A DNA stretch of 64,000 nucleotides from Pelagibacterium luteolum (GCF_900100665.1 NZ_FNCS01000001.1:761026-825025), one strand, 5' to 3'; counted from the first letter of the stretch, positions 51,726 to 61,201 are shown. Translations and numbers: made by a program. The notes: generated by a model not told the origin, from the sequence alone.

Positions 51726-53159
51726 ATGAGCAATACCAACGCAGACCTCGTTATCGTCAACGGACGGATCGTAACAGCCGATCTCGATTTTGTCGGCGCT
51801 ATCGCGGTGAGAGACGGCGTGATCGTCGCGATCGGCGAGGCAGCCGATATGCCACCCGCCACTGAAACGCTCGATGCCGCGGGCCTTGCAATTTTGCCAG
51901 GCGCCATCGATGTCCATGTCCATTTCCGCGACCCCGGATACGATCACAAGGAAGACTGGGAAAGCGGCACCGTCGCCGCGGCGTTTGGCGGCGTGACCAC
52001 GGTATTTGACATGCCCAACACGGTTCCGACGGTCGATAACCCTGAAGCGCTTGCGCAAAAGCACGCCATCGCCGCATCCAAGGCGCATGTCGATTATGGG
52101 CTCTACGCGGTCCTCGGAGAGAGCTCGCTTGATCACGTCGAAACGCTCGCAGACGCGGGCATCATCGGGTTCAAGCTCTATATGGGCAATACCTTTGGCC
52201 GCATCGCTTCGCCCTCGACCGGCGCGATGCTCGAATTGTTCGAAAAGGTCGCCCCGACAGGCAAGCGGGTAAGCCTGCATGCCGAAACCAATTCGGTTAT
52301 GGAGCGGCGCGAAACAGCGCTCAAGGCGGCCAACCGCAACGCGCCGCTCGATCATCTAGCCTCCCGACCGGCCGTCGTTGCCATCGAGGCGGTAGAGCGG
52401 GCCGCAACGCTGGCTGAATGGACCGGCGCGCGAATCCATATCCTTCACATATCTTCGGCCGATGAGCTGCGTCCATTGGCCGATGCCAAGGCACGCGGTG
52501 TCGATGTTACAGGCGAGACCGGCCCCCACTACCTCATGCTCGGCACCGACGATTACGCTCGGTTCAAGGGTGTCATCCGGGTCAATCCACCGGTCCGCGA
52601 GGCGTCAAATCAAGACCCGCTGTGGCGCGCCCTTCAAAGCGGTCTCATCGATATGGTCGCAACCGATCACGCCCCCCATACGCCGGAGGAAAAACAGCGC
52701 GAAAACATCTGGGACGTCGACTGCGGGTTTCCCGGCGTGGAAACGCAGATGCCCTTGATGCTGACCGCTGTCGCCGAGGGAAAGCTGGGCTTTCAGGACT
52801 ATGTCCGCGTGAGCTCTCTGGCACCGGCCAGGGCGTTTGGACTCTACCCGCAAAAGGGCGTGATCGCTCCGGGTTCGGATGCCGATTTTGCGCTTGTCGA
52901 TCTCGGCGCGGAGTGGACGCTCGATGATGCCCAACTTCATTCCCGCTCGCGCATCAGCCCGTTCGATGGGCGTCAGGTCAAGGGGCAAGTGCGCCACACC
53001 ATCGTGCGCGGCCGCTTCATCGTGCGGGACGGGGCGCTGGTGCCCGACAGCAAGGGCACGGGGCGCTCGGTGCATGCGATCCAGCACATGCCCGAACCGC
53101 GCCCACTCAATCGCGACAAGACCCTCGACGCAGTCACGGGCAAAGGAGAAGTCTTATGA
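51726..53159 (+). CDS. Cyclic amidohydrolase (allantoinase/dihydroorotase/hydantoinase-like)
   Basis: 477 residues. The binuclear metal site is complete: H64 and H66 (DVHVHFRDPG), carboxylated lysine K150 (GFKLYMGNT), H185 (LHAETN), H241 (ILHISS) and D314 (ATDHAPH). This opens cyclic amides such as hydantoins, allantoin or dihydropyrimidines. The HFRDPG and DMPNT motifs lean to the allantoinase/dihydroorotase side. AAGGGG precedes the ATG. No other purine or pyrimidine synthesis gene is present, so a catabolic role is likely. Its end overlaps the ABC ATPase start. Confidence 0.9.
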   Translation: MSNTNADLVIVNGRIVTADLDFVGAIAVRDGVIVAIGEAADMPPATETLDAAGLAILPGAIDVHVHFRDPGYDHKEDWESGTVAAAFGGVTTVFDMPNTVPTVDNPEALAQKHAIAASKAHVDYGLYAVLGESSLDHVETLADAGIIGFKLYMGNTFGRIASPSTGAMLELFEKVAPTGKRVSLHAETNSVMERRETALKAANRNAPLDHLASRPAVVAIEAVERAATLAEWTGARIHILHISSADELRPLADAKARGVDVTGETGPHYLMLGTDDYARFKGVIRVNPPVREASNQDPLWRALQSGLIDMVATDHAPHTPEEKQRENIWDVDCGFPGVETQMPLMLTAVAEGKLGFQDYVRVSSLAPARAFGLYPQKGVIAPGSDADFALVDLGAEWTLDDAQLHSRSRISPFDGRQVKGQVRHTIVRGRFIVRDGALVPDSKGTGRSVHAIQHMPEPRPLNRDKTLDAVTGKGEVL

Positions 53160-54001
53160 ACGCCGCCAACTGGCCCGACGCACCGAGCAGCACAACTGAA
53201 AAGCTGTTCCAGCTCGAAAACGTTCGAGTGACCTTTGGGTCTGGCGAGCGCGAGGTGACCGCCCTTGCAGACACCGATCTCAAATTGACCAAGGGCGAAT
53301 TCGTAGCGCTTGTCGGGCCGTCTGGCTGCGGCAAGTCCACGATCCTCAAGCTTGCCGCCGGAACCCTTCGCGCCTCCCAAGGCGTGGTCTATGTGGCCGG
53401 GCGGGAGATCGGAGCAAATCCTATCCGTATCGGCATGGCGTTCCAGAACCCTACGCTTTTGCCGTGGCTCAACATCCGCGACAACGTCATGCTGCCGCTC
53501 AAGATCGTCCCGCCCTATCGCCATCAGTACCGCAGCAAGCGCCGCACCGAATATAAGGACAAGGTCGAGGCGCTGCTTGAGCAGGTCGGCCTCAAGGGTT
53601 TCGCCGACAGCTTTCCATGGCAGCTTTCTGGCGGCATGCAGCAAAGGGCATCGCTCTGCCGCGCCCTGATCCACGAACCCAATCTCCTGCTCCTGGACGA
53701 ACCGTTCGGAGCGCTCGACCAGTTCACCCGCGAGGAATTGTGGGAGGTCATGCAAAACCTGTGGCTGGCCACGAAACCTACGGTGCTGCTGGTCACCCAT
53801 GACCTCACCGAAGCGGCGTATCTGGCGTCACGCATCTGCATCATGCAGGCCCGCCCGGGACGTATCATCGACGACCGCCCGGTGGGCTTTGCGCGTCCGC
53901 GCACTGTCGAAATGACCGCTGATCCGAAGTTTGTAAGCCTGCGCGAAAACCTTCGCACCGCCATCGTCACCGCTCGCCATTCATTGGGAGACACCAAATG
54001 A
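53156..54001 (+). CDS. ABC transporter ATPase (SsuB/TauB type)
   Basis: 281 residues. Walker A GPSGCGKST at 54-62, Q-loop AFQNPTLLPW, signature LSGGMQQRAS, Walker B LLLLDEPFGALD, and H-loop LVTHDL. The type matches ATPases of nitrate/sulfonate/taurine/pyrimidine importers, which pair with NMT1-like receptors. It overlaps both flanking genes by four bases, so the set is translationally coupled. Confidence 0.95.
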   Translation: MNAANWPDAPSSTTEKLFQLENVRVTFGSGEREVTALADTDLKLTKGEFVALVGPSGCGKSTILKLAAGTLRASQGVVYVAGREIGANPIRIGMAFQNPTLLPWLNIRDNVMLPLKIVPPYRHQYRSKRRTEYKDKVEALLEQVGLKGFADSFPWQLSGGMQQRASLCRALIHEPNLLLLDEPFGALDQFTREELWEVMQNLWLATKPTVLLVTHDLTEAAYLASRICIMQARPGRIIDDRPVGFARPRTVEMTADPKFVSLRENLRTAIVTARHSLGDTK

Positions 54002-54777
54002 ACGAGTCTCAACGCAGGCGGCTGATGTCGCTTGGCTTCATCCTGCTCTTTTTCGTGCTTTGGGAGCTGATTTGCCTGGTTTTCGGCGTTAGCCAGCTGG
54101 TCCTTCCCCGCCCCAGCGTCATCATCGCAACCTTCATCGATCGCTTCCCTGCGATCATGCCGCACGCGATCCAGACCATCTACACAACGCTTCTCGGATT
54201 TGGCTTCGGCATTCTGATCGGACTGTCGCTTGGGATGCTGATCGGCTCCTCACGACTGGCTTTCGATGTTGCCTATCCTTTGCTTGTCGGCTTTTCGTCG
54301 ATCCCAAAAGTGGCCGTCGTCCCGATCTTTGTCCTCTGGTTCGGGGCGGGCACGGTGCCTGCGGTGCTCACCGCCATGATCATGTCGGTGTTTCCTATCG
54401 TCGTGAACGTCGCGACGGGCCTCGCCACAACCGAACCCGAGCTTGAAGATGTAATGAAGACCTTGGGTGCGAAAAAGCACGAGATTTTGTGGAATGTCTC
54501 GCTACCCCGCACCATGCCGTTCTTTTTCGCCTCGCTGAAGGTCTCGGTCACCCTGGCGTTCGTCGGAACTGTGATTGCCGAAACGGTCGCGTCCAACCGC
54601 GGCATCGGCAACCTGATGATGATTGCCTCCTCGAGCTTTGACGTGCCGCTGGTCTTTGCCGGGCTGTTCGTTCTCGCCGCACTCGGCGTGAGCCTCTACG
54701 TCATTTTCTCCTTCATCGAATCCCGCGTGACCGGCTGGACAAAGCGCCAGGACGGTCTCTCCGTCGCCTCCCACTGA
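53998..54777 (+). CDS. ABC transporter permease (SsuC type)
   Basis: 259 residues with about six hydrophobic helices. The EAA-like loop is recognisable around EDVMKTLGAKKHEILWNVSL. It would form a homodimer with two copies of the ATPase at 53156. Only one permease gene is present although two receptor genes flank the unit, so both receptors probably dock on this permease. Confidence 0.93.
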   Translation: MNESQRRRLMSLGFILLFFVLWELICLVFGVSQLVLPRPSVIIATFIDRFPAIMPHAIQTIYTTLLGFGFGILIGLSLGMLIGSSRLAFDVAYPLLVGFSSIPKVAVVPIFVLWFGAGTVPAVLTAMIMSVFPIVVNVATGLATTEPELEDVMKTLGAKKHEILWNVSLPRTMPFFFASLKVSVTLAFVGTVIAETVASNRGIGNLMMIASSSFDVPLVFAGLFVLAALGVSLYVIFSFIESRVTGWTKRQDGLSVASH

Positions 54778-54796
54778 CACCACCAAGGAACGAGAC

Positions 54797-55837
54797 ATGC
54801 CATCGCATAAAGTTTTTATATCTGCACTTTTGGGCTGTGCGGCCATCGCGACGTCCGCCGCCAGTCCGGTTTTTGCTCAAGACATGACCCCAATTCGCTT
54901 CACACTCGACTGGAAGTACCAGGGCATTCACGCCTTTGTATTCTGGGCCGAAGAGAACGGCTATTTCGACGCCGAGGGGCTAGACGTCACGATCGACCAG
55001 GGCGATGGCTCGGCCGCAACCGTAACCCGCATCATCTCGGGCACCTATGATGCCGGCCTTGGCGACGTCAACGCCATCATTCAGCTGGCCGGGCAGGGTG
55101 AGCCCAACACCCCTGTGATGACCTATATGCTCTACAACTCAGCCCCTTTCGCCCTGATTTCCAAGGCCGATGGTCCAATCCAGGACTTGGCGGATTTGGA
55201 AGACCATCGGCTCGGCGTGCCGCCAGGCTCGGCTGCCGGCACTCTCTTTCCGGCTTTGGCGGAAGCCAATGGCATCGATGAGGCGAGCGTCGAGATCACC
55301 AACATGCAGCCTAATCTGCAAGAGCAGATGTTGTTGACCGACCAAGTGGACGCTTCGGCAGTCTTCACGGTTACCAGCTATGCGAACCTTATCGGTCAGG
55401 GCATTGATCCGGACGCCGACATTAACTGGTTTCTCTATTCCGACTTTGGAATCGAACTCTATTCCAACGGCCTGATGGTTTCGCGGCAGCTGGCCGACAA
55501 CAATCCCGACGCCGTGGAAGGACTGACACGTGCTCTCAACAGGGCGCTTATCGAAGTTGCCAATGATCCGGACGCCGCTATTGCCTTGTTGATGGCGCAG
55601 GAGCCGCTGCTAGATGCCGAGCTCGAAAAACTGCGGTTGATGTATGCGCTGGAAACCCACTTCGTTACTCCGGAAACCGATGAGCTGGGCATGGGCGCGA
55701 TCGATCCCGAGCGCATGGCAACGGCGATAGATGTGCTCGTGCAGACGTACGAATTGGCTGAAACGCCAACCGTCGAGCATGTGTTCGACAGCAGCTTTCT
55801 CCCACCCGTCCAAGAGCGTGCCCTTTCGCTCGACTAA
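54797..55837 (+). CDS. ABC transporter substrate-binding protein (NMT1/THI5-like), copy 2
   Basis: 346 residues with signal peptide ending SPVFAQ. It shares LDWKYQG, YDAGLGDVNAIIQL and ITNMQPNLQEQMLL with copy 1 at 49822. A predicted hairpin with a T/C-rich tail lies in the short gap after the stop (around 55851-55880). Difference in binding-site residues suggests a second, related ligand. Confidence 0.9.
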   Translation: MPSHKVFISALLGCAAIATSAASPVFAQDMTPIRFTLDWKYQGIHAFVFWAEENGYFDAEGLDVTIDQGDGSAATVTRIISGTYDAGLGDVNAIIQLAGQGEPNTPVMTYMLYNSAPFALISKADGPIQDLADLEDHRLGVPPGSAAGTLFPALAEANGIDEASVEITNMQPNLQEQMLLTDQVDASAVFTVTSYANLIGQGIDPDADINWFLYSDFGIELYSNGLMVSRQLADNNPDAVEGLTRALNRALIEVANDPDAAIALLMAQEPLLDAELEKLRLMYALETHFVTPETDELGMGAIDPERMATAIDVLVQTYELAETPTVEHVFDSSFLPPVQERALSLD

Positions 55838-55897
55838 GCGCAAAAGGAGCCGGCGGATATCGTCGGCTTCTTCTCCTTCAAGCCTAAAGGTGTCGCC

Positions 55898-57337
55898 ATG
55901 CAAACCCGAACAATTGACGCTGCCCACTTCCTCCCCTCAGCCGAAGCGGACATTCAACGCGAGGTGCGGCTCACCATAGACAATGGTCACATCAAATCGG
56001 TTTCACCAATTGAACCGGGAACCGGCAATGACTTCGTGTTGCCCGCGTTTGTGGATGCGCATGACCACGCCCGCGTTGCGCGCCTCAGCCAGGTCGGCAG
56101 CTACGATACGCAGCTGGAAGCATGGTTGCCTTATCTGACGCTTATTCCGGCGGTAGATCCCTATCTGTCGTCGACCGTCGCTTTCGGTCGGGTGGCGACC
56201 AGCGGTGTTGCGAGCGTGATGGCCCACTATACCCGCGTACAGGGCCTCACCGATCTCCCCACTGAAGCCGCCGAAGTCGCAAGAGCGGCGCGCGATGTCG
56301 GCGTCAAACTGGCGCTTGCTCTCCATTGTCGCGATCTGAACCCGCTGGTTTATGGCGACCACTCAAGTGTGCTGAACGCACTTACGCCGACATCACGCGA
56401 AACGATCTCGCGTCGTTTCCTCAAGGACCCCTTGAGTGTGGAGCGACAGGTTGAGCAGGTCGAAGAGATTGCGGCCCAGATAGAAGGGGATGGCGTCACC
56501 ATCCAATATGGCCCTGCCGGTGTTCAATGGTGTTCTGACGCCATGCTCAGGGCCATTTCCAAACGGTCGGCCCAGACGGGGCGGCGGGTGCATATGCATC
56601 TGCTCGAAACGCGATATCAACGCGCTTGGGCAGACCGCACATTTCCGCAAGGCATAGTGACCTATTTGGATGAGATCGGACTGCTCAACGACCGGGTGTC
56701 GTTCGCCCATTGCGTGCATTTGCGGCCAGACGAGATGGATCTGATCGCCGAGCGGGGCGCCACGATCATTACCAATATCAGCTCGAACCTTCTCGTTGCT
56801 TCGGGCATGCCGCCTGTTGGTGAAATGGTTCGCCGCGGCTGCCGCGTGGCCATGGGGCTCGATGGGCTGGCATTTGACGAAGACGAGGACCAGTTCCGAG
56901 AGATGCGACTGGTCTATAATGGTCAAAAGGCGCTGGGCTTTGATCGTTCGCTGACACCGGGCAAAATGCTCGATATCGCCGTTTCTGCCGGGCACGCAGT
57001 CAACGAAGGCAATTTTTCTGGCGGCACTTTGGCTGTCGGCCAACCGGCAGATTTAATGGTGCTGGACTGGTCCGCCATGAGCGCCGACCTCGTCGAGCGC
57101 GATGTGTCACCACTTCAGCTTTTGATGGCCAAAGGCACAAAGCGTGTCCTGAAATCCCTGGTTGTCGGTGGCCGGACGGTCTTTGCGGATAACCGCCTGA
57201 CCGGTGTGGACCTTGCTGGCAACGAAGCTGCGCTGCTCGATACGATGCGCGCTGCCCATGACCAGGTTACCGATGTGCGCGCCGCCATGCCCGAGCTCAA
57301 GGCCGCGCTCGAGGCCTTCTACGTTTCCCAAAACTAA
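55898..57337 (+). CDS. Amidohydrolase/deaminase (ATZ/TRZ-like)
   Basis: 479 residues, metal-dependent TIM barrel. Metal residues: H55 and H57 (DAHDHARV), a further histidine in HMHLLETR, one in FAHCVHL, and aspartate in GLDGLAFDED. This pattern belongs to the deaminase/chlorohydrolase branch (guanine and cytosine deaminases, atrazine enzymes). It probably removes an amino group from the imported heterocycle before ring opening. It is 60 bases after the receptor and 15 bases before the DUF3830 gene. Confidence 0.87.
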   Translation: MQTRTIDAAHFLPSAEADIQREVRLTIDNGHIKSVSPIEPGTGNDFVLPAFVDAHDHARVARLSQVGSYDTQLEAWLPYLTLIPAVDPYLSSTVAFGRVATSGVASVMAHYTRVQGLTDLPTEAAEVARAARDVGVKLALALHCRDLNPLVYGDHSSVLNALTPTSRETISRRFLKDPLSVERQVEQVEEIAAQIEGDGVTIQYGPAGVQWCSDAMLRAISKRSAQTGRRVHMHLLETRYQRAWADRTFPQGIVTYLDEIGLLNDRVSFAHCVHLRPDEMDLIAERGATIITNISSNLLVASGMPPVGEMVRRGCRVAMGLDGLAFDEDEDQFREMRLVYNGQKALGFDRSLTPGKMLDIAVSAGHAVNEGNFSGGTLAVGQPADLMVLDWSAMSADLVERDVSPLQLLMAKGTKRVLKSLVVGGRTVFADNRLTGVDLAGNEAALLDTMRAAHDQVTDVRAAMPELKAALEAFYVSQN

Positions 57338-57352
57338 GAAAGAATTTTCAGA

Positions 57353-57766
57353 ATGGACACACTCATCGTCACTATCGGCGATCTCACCTTCAACGCCCGT
57401 CTCGAAGAAAAGCTCGCGCCCAAGACCTCCGCGGTCATGCGCGATCTGCTGCCCTATACGGGAAAGCTCGTCCACGTCCGCTGGAGCGGGGAGGGCGTAT
57501 GGATACCTCTGGGCGACACCAAATTCGGCGTGGACTACGAAAACCACACCAGCCACCCGGCGCCTGGCCACATGATCCTTTATCCCGGCGGCATCAGCGA
57601 GACTGAACTTCTCCTCGCTTACGGCGGCGTCGATTTCTCATCAAAGATGGGCCAGTTGGCCGGTAATCACTTCCTCACGCTCACGAGCAATCTCGATGCC
57701 TTGCCAGAAGTCGGCCGCCGCTGCCTCTGGGAAGGGGCGCAGGACATCCGGATAGAGGCCGCATGA
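57353..57766 (+). CDS. DUF3830 family protein (cyclophilin-like fold)
   Basis: 137 residues. The opening VTIGDLTFNARLEEKLAPKT and the later VHVRWSGEGVWIPLGD and NHTSHPAPGHMILYPGG are typical of DUF3830 proteins, which have a cyclophilin-like beta barrel and often sit beside amidohydrolases in N-compound operons. The biochemical role is not known. Last gene of the operon, convergent with the GntR gene with only six bases between stops. Confidence 0.85.
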   Translation: MDTLIVTIGDLTFNARLEEKLAPKTSAVMRDLLPYTGKLVHVRWSGEGVWIPLGDTKFGVDYENHTSHPAPGHMILYPGGISETELLLAYGGVDFSSKMGQLAGNHFLTLTSNLDALPEVGRRCLWEGAQDIRIEAA

Positions 57767-57772
57767 CCATCC

Positions 57773-58468
57773 TCACTCGAACAAATCGAGGTTCTCCGCT
57801 TCGATCTGCGGCAGATCGGTGATGATGCCTTCGAGATGGGCCTTCATGACGCGCTCGGCGCGGTCGGCGTCGCGCGCGTCGACTGCTTCCATGATGGCGT
57901 GATGCTCGGCGATCAGCGTGCCCATGGAATCGGGCTTGCGCAGCTGCAGATTGCATACCCGGTCGATATGCGCCTTGATGTCGGCGATCACGCTCCAGGC
58001 CATGGCACACCCGGCGCCGCTGGCCAGCGCCATATGGAACTGCTCGTCTTCGCGGCGAAACCTGTTGTAGTCCTGCGCTTCGCGCGCCGCCGCCTGACGC
58101 TTTAAAATCCCGTCGACAGCCGTTCGGCTCCAGGGATCGAATGTCGCGCAGGCGCGCCGCACGACAGCCGTCTCGATAGCCTCGCGCACGAACCGCGCCT
58201 CCATCATCTCCCGCGCCGAAATCTTGACCACATAGGTGCCGCGCTTCGAGCGCACCTCGACGAGTTTCGATTTGCCGAGCGCGATCAGCGCCTCGCGCAC
58301 CGGCTGGCGCGACACGCCAAGACGGTCGGCAATGTCCTGCTCGGAGAGCCGCGTTCCGGGCAACAGGTCGAGACGAATGATCGCCTCGCGCAGGTCGCGC
58401 TCCACCTGCGAGGCCGTGCTGGAGCCGCTATCGGCCCATTTTTCTTTTCTCAGCGATTCGATGCTCAT
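57773..58468 (-). CDS. GntR-family transcriptional regulator, FCD subfamily
   Basis: 231 residues. The winged helix is clear (QVERDLREAIIRLDLLPGTR, IADRLGVSRQPVREALIAL), followed by a helical FCD domain with candidate metal ligands in EDEQFHMALA and LIAEHHAIMEA. It is divergent from the aldehyde dehydrogenase-sugar importer-kduI operon, whose promoter carries three TACCATAC repeats. A role as hexuronate-responsive repressor (UxuR/ExuR/KdgR-like) is inferred. Confidence 0.92.
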   Translation of the reverse strand: MSIESLRKEKWADSGSSTASQVERDLREAIIRLDLLPGTRLSEQDIADRLGVSRQPVREALIALGKSKLVEVRSKRGTYVVKISAREMMEARFVREAIETAVVRRACATFDPWSRTAVDGILKRQAAAREAQDYNRFRREDEQFHMALASGAGCAMAWSVIADIKAHIDRVCNLQLRKPDSMGTLIAEHHAIMEAVDARDADRAERVMKAHLEGIITDLPQIEAENLDLFE

Positions 58469-58473
58469 CCACC

Positions 58474-58520
58474 TACCATACGCGTTGACATCTAGAATGT
58501 ACTACCATACTGTACCATAC
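58474..58520 (+). promoter_or_regulatory. Promoter with overlapping repeated operator elements
   Basis: A sigma-70-type promoter TTGACA (58485-58490), 17-base spacer, TACTGT (58508-58513), pointing to the aldehyde dehydrogenase. Three exact TACCATAC copies overlap it (58474, 58503, 58513), the last two spaced ten bases apart. Binding there would block the promoter. The regulator is probably the divergent GntR protein. Confidence 0.6.
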
Positions 58521-58556
58521 AACAAGTAAAATGACGCACCATGTCACCAGGAGGAG

Positions 58557-60098
58557 ATGGCGGAACGCCCTTTGCCCATGACTCAAGCAGCCAATTACAT
58601 CCAACCCGACCTCTCCGATGCCCGCCTTGCCGCCCCACGCCGCTACCAGATGCTGATCGGCGGCAAATCGGTCGATGCCCAATCGGGCAAAGTGATCGAG
58701 CGCGAAAGCCCCGGCCATGCCGGCAAGATCGTCGGTGTGTGGCCCGAGGCCTCGGCAGAGGACGTCAAGCTCGCCATTGGCGCTGCCCGCGAGGCCTTCG
58801 ACAATGGCCCCTGGCCGCGCATGTCCGGCGCCGAGCGCTCGACGATCATGTATAAAATCGCCCAGAACATCGTCGCCCACGCCGACGAACTGGCGCTGGC
58901 CGAATGCTTGGAGGTGGGCAAGCCCATCTCGCAAGCCAAGGGCGAAATCCTCTATTGCGCCGACCTCTGGACCTACGCCGCCGGCCAGGCCCGCGCGCTG
59001 GAAGGCCAGAGCCACAATAATATCGGCGACGACCGCCTCGGCCTCGTCTTGCGCGAGCCCGTCGGGGTCGTGGGCATCATCACGCCGTGGAATTTCCCCT
59101 TCATCATCGCGTCCGAGCGCGTACCCTGGTCCATCGGGGCGGGCTGCACCGTCGTGCTCAAACCGTCCGAATTGACCTCGGGCACCTCGATCATGATGGC
59201 CGAAATCGCCCGCGAGGCCGGCCTGCCCGACGGCGTCTTCAACGTCGTCACCGGCTATGGCGATCCCGCCGGCCAGACGCTCGCCGAAGACCCGCGCACC
59301 GATATGGTGGCCTTCACGGGCTCGGTCCGTGTCGGCACCAAGCTTGCGGAAATCGCCGCGCGTCAGGTCAAGCGCGTCGGCCTCGAACTCGGCGGCAAAG
59401 GCCCCCAGATCGTCTTCGCCGATGCCGATCTCGACGCCGCCGCCGATGGCATCGCCTATGGCGTTTATCACAATGCCGGCCAGTGCTGCATTTCGGGCAG
59501 CCGGCTCCTGGTCCATGACGATATCCGCGACGATCTTCTGGCCCGCGTCCTCGACATTTCCCGCCGCGTGCCGTTTGGCGATCCGCTCAACCAACGCACA
59601 AAAATCGGCGCCATGATTTCGCGTGCGCACCTCGACAAGGTCGATGGCTACGTCAAGGCCGGCCGCGCCGACGGCGCCGAGGTGCTGATTGGCGGTGGCG
59701 CCGAGGCCGAGCACGGCCTGTTCTTCCAGCCCACGGTATTTCAGGGCGTCAGACCGGACATGTCGATCGCCCGCGAGGAGATTTTCGGCCCCGTGCTCTC
59801 GACCATCGGCTTTAAGACGGCAGAGGAGGCCGTCGCTCTGGCCAATGACAGCGAATACGGGCTCTCGGCCAGCGTCTGGTCGAGAAATCTCGAAAACGCC
59901 ATGCAGACCATCCGCCGCGTCAAGGCGGGCCGCTGCTGGATCAATTCGGTGATCGACGGCACAGCCGAACTGCCCATCGGCGGCTACAAGAAAAGCGGGC
60001 TCGGCCGCGAGCTCGGTCGCTACGGCTTTGATGAATACAGCCAGTTCAAGGGCGTCCACGTCACCTTCGGCAAGCCGCCAGCATGGTTTGCCGGCTAA
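58557..60098 (+). CDS. Aldehyde dehydrogenase (possible 2,5-dioxovalerate or similar semialdehyde)
   Basis: Up to 513 residues. The catalytic glutamate is in GLELGGKGPQIV and the catalytic cysteine in NAGQCCISGSR; WNFPFIIASERVP is the cofactor region. The start is uncertain: the ATG at 58557 is only two bases after AGGAGG, and the ATG at 58578 (MTQAANYI) has no clear ribosome site of its own. Association with kduI and a sugar importer suggests a uronate-pathway aldehyde such as alpha-ketoglutarate semialdehyde, but this is inference. Confidence 0.88.
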   Translation: MAERPLPMTQAANYIQPDLSDARLAAPRRYQMLIGGKSVDAQSGKVIERESPGHAGKIVGVWPEASAEDVKLAIGAAREAFDNGPWPRMSGAERSTIMYKIAQNIVAHADELALAECLEVGKPISQAKGEILYCADLWTYAAGQARALEGQSHNNIGDDRLGLVLREPVGVVGIITPWNFPFIIASERVPWSIGAGCTVVLKPSELTSGTSIMMAEIAREAGLPDGVFNVVTGYGDPAGQTLAEDPRTDMVAFTGSVRVGTKLAEIAARQVKRVGLELGGKGPQIVFADADLDAAADGIAYGVYHNAGQCCISGSRLLVHDDIRDDLLARVLDISRRVPFGDPLNQRTKIGAMISRAHLDKVDGYVKAGRADGAEVLIGGGAEAEHGLFFQPTVFQGVRPDMSIAREEIFGPVLSTIGFKTAEEAVALANDSEYGLSASVWSRNLENAMQTIRRVKAGRCWINSVIDGTAELPIGGYKKSGLGRELGRYGFDEYSQFKGVHVTFGKPPAWFAG

Positions 60099-60143
60099 GG
60101 CGGTTCGAACGCGCGACGAGGAAGGACTTGAAATATCGGGAGG

Positions 60144-60177
60144 GGTTTTGGCGGCACGTGGAGACACCGCCAAAACC
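60144..60177 (+). promoter_or_regulatory. Hairpin between aldehyde dehydrogenase and sugar receptor
   Basis: Perfect 11-base stem GGTTTTGGCGG / CCGCCAAAACC with a 12-base loop, 35 bases before the receptor start. Could attenuate read-through or act as a 5' stabiliser for receptor mRNA. Confidence 0.7.
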
Positions 60178-60212
60178 GGAAACGTTTGATTGACACCTAG
60201 GGAGGAACTCAC

Positions 60213-61181
60213 ATGTCATTCAAGGGACTGAAATTTGCCATCGCCGGCCTTGCCGGAGCGTCGCTGCTCTGTTCGACCGCGCTCGCACAGAGCGTGGGAG
60301 AAGACGAGCAGGTCACGGCGACCATGATCATCTATCTCGACCCCAGCGTACAATTCTTCAATCCCGTCGTGCGCGGCGCCGAAGATGCCGCCGCGGCCTT
60401 TAACGTCAGCCTCGACGTGCAATACGCCAACAACGACCCGGTGCGTCAGAACGATTTGATCGATAGTGCCGCAGCCGCTGGCGTCGACGGCATCGCCGTC
60501 GCCATTTCCTCGTCCGATGCGTTCGACGAATCCATCTGCAACGCCGTCGATCAGGGCATCATCGTCATCGGGTTCAACAATGACGATCTCGAAGGCGCCG
60601 CCGGCAATTGCCGCCAGGCCTATGTCGGCATGGACGAAGAAGCCTCGGGCTACGAACTCGGCCAGCGCATGATCGCCGAATTCGGCCTTGAGGAAGGCGA
60701 TGTCGTCTTCAACCCGCGCGAAATTCCCGAAGCCACTTTTGCCGTGGCGCGTGGTGGCGGCATCGAGCGCGCCATGGACGAAGTCGGCATCACCGTCGAA
60801 ACCGTCCGTGCCGGCCTCGATCCTGCCGAAGCGCAAAACATCATGACCCAGTTCCTGATCGCCAACCCCGACGTGAAAGCCGTCTTCGGCACCGGTTCGG
60901 TCACCTCGACCGTCGGCGCCGCGGCCATCCGCGATGCGGAAATCGATGTGCCGTTTGCCGGCTTCGACCTCGCCGTCGAGATCGCCAACGCCGTGGAATC
61001 GGGCGAAATGTTCGCCACCATGGACCAGCAGCCCTATCTGCAGGGCTACCACCCGATCGCCCAGATCGCTCTCGCTGCGCGCTACGGCCTCACCCCGACC
61101 GACGTCGACACCGGTCAGGGCGCCTTCCTTGACCAATCGCGCATCACAGCGATCAAGGATCTGATCGGGACATACAGGTAA
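60213..61181 (+). CDS. Sugar ABC transporter substrate-binding protein (RbsB/FrcB type)
   Basis: 322 residues with signal peptide ending STALAQ. The periplasmic-binding fold of the ribose/galactose type is clear: FFNPVVRGAEDAAAAFNVSL, then DGIAVAISSSDAF, and VFGTGSVTSTVGAAAIRDAE. GGGAGG precedes the ATG. It is separated from the permease by 554 bases that hold a hairpin and a duplicated repeat. With kduI downstream, a uronate or related acid sugar is the likely ligand. Confidence 0.93.
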   Translation: MSFKGLKFAIAGLAGASLLCSTALAQSVGEDEQVTATMIIYLDPSVQFFNPVVRGAEDAAAAFNVSLDVQYANNDPVRQNDLIDSAAAAGVDGIAVAISSSDAFDESICNAVDQGIIVIGFNNDDLEGAAGNCRQAYVGMDEEASGYELGQRMIAEFGLEEGDVVFNPREIPEATFAVARGGGIERAMDEVGITVETVRAGLDPAEAQNIMTQFLIANPDVKAVFGTGSVTSTVGAAAIRDAEIDVPFAGFDLAVEIANAVESGEMFATMDQQPYLQGYHPIAQIALAARYGLTPTDVDTGQGAFLDQSRITAIKDLIGTYR

Positions 61182-61201
61182 GGGCCGCCACAACCGCTTA
61201 A

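Noticed and set aside
58473..60212. Minus-strand open frame of 579 aa
   Set aside because: Antisense of the aldehyde dehydrogenase in high-GC codons; no ribosome site or motif.
60216..61193. Minus-strand open frame of 325 aa
   Set aside because: Antisense mirror of the sugar receptor.
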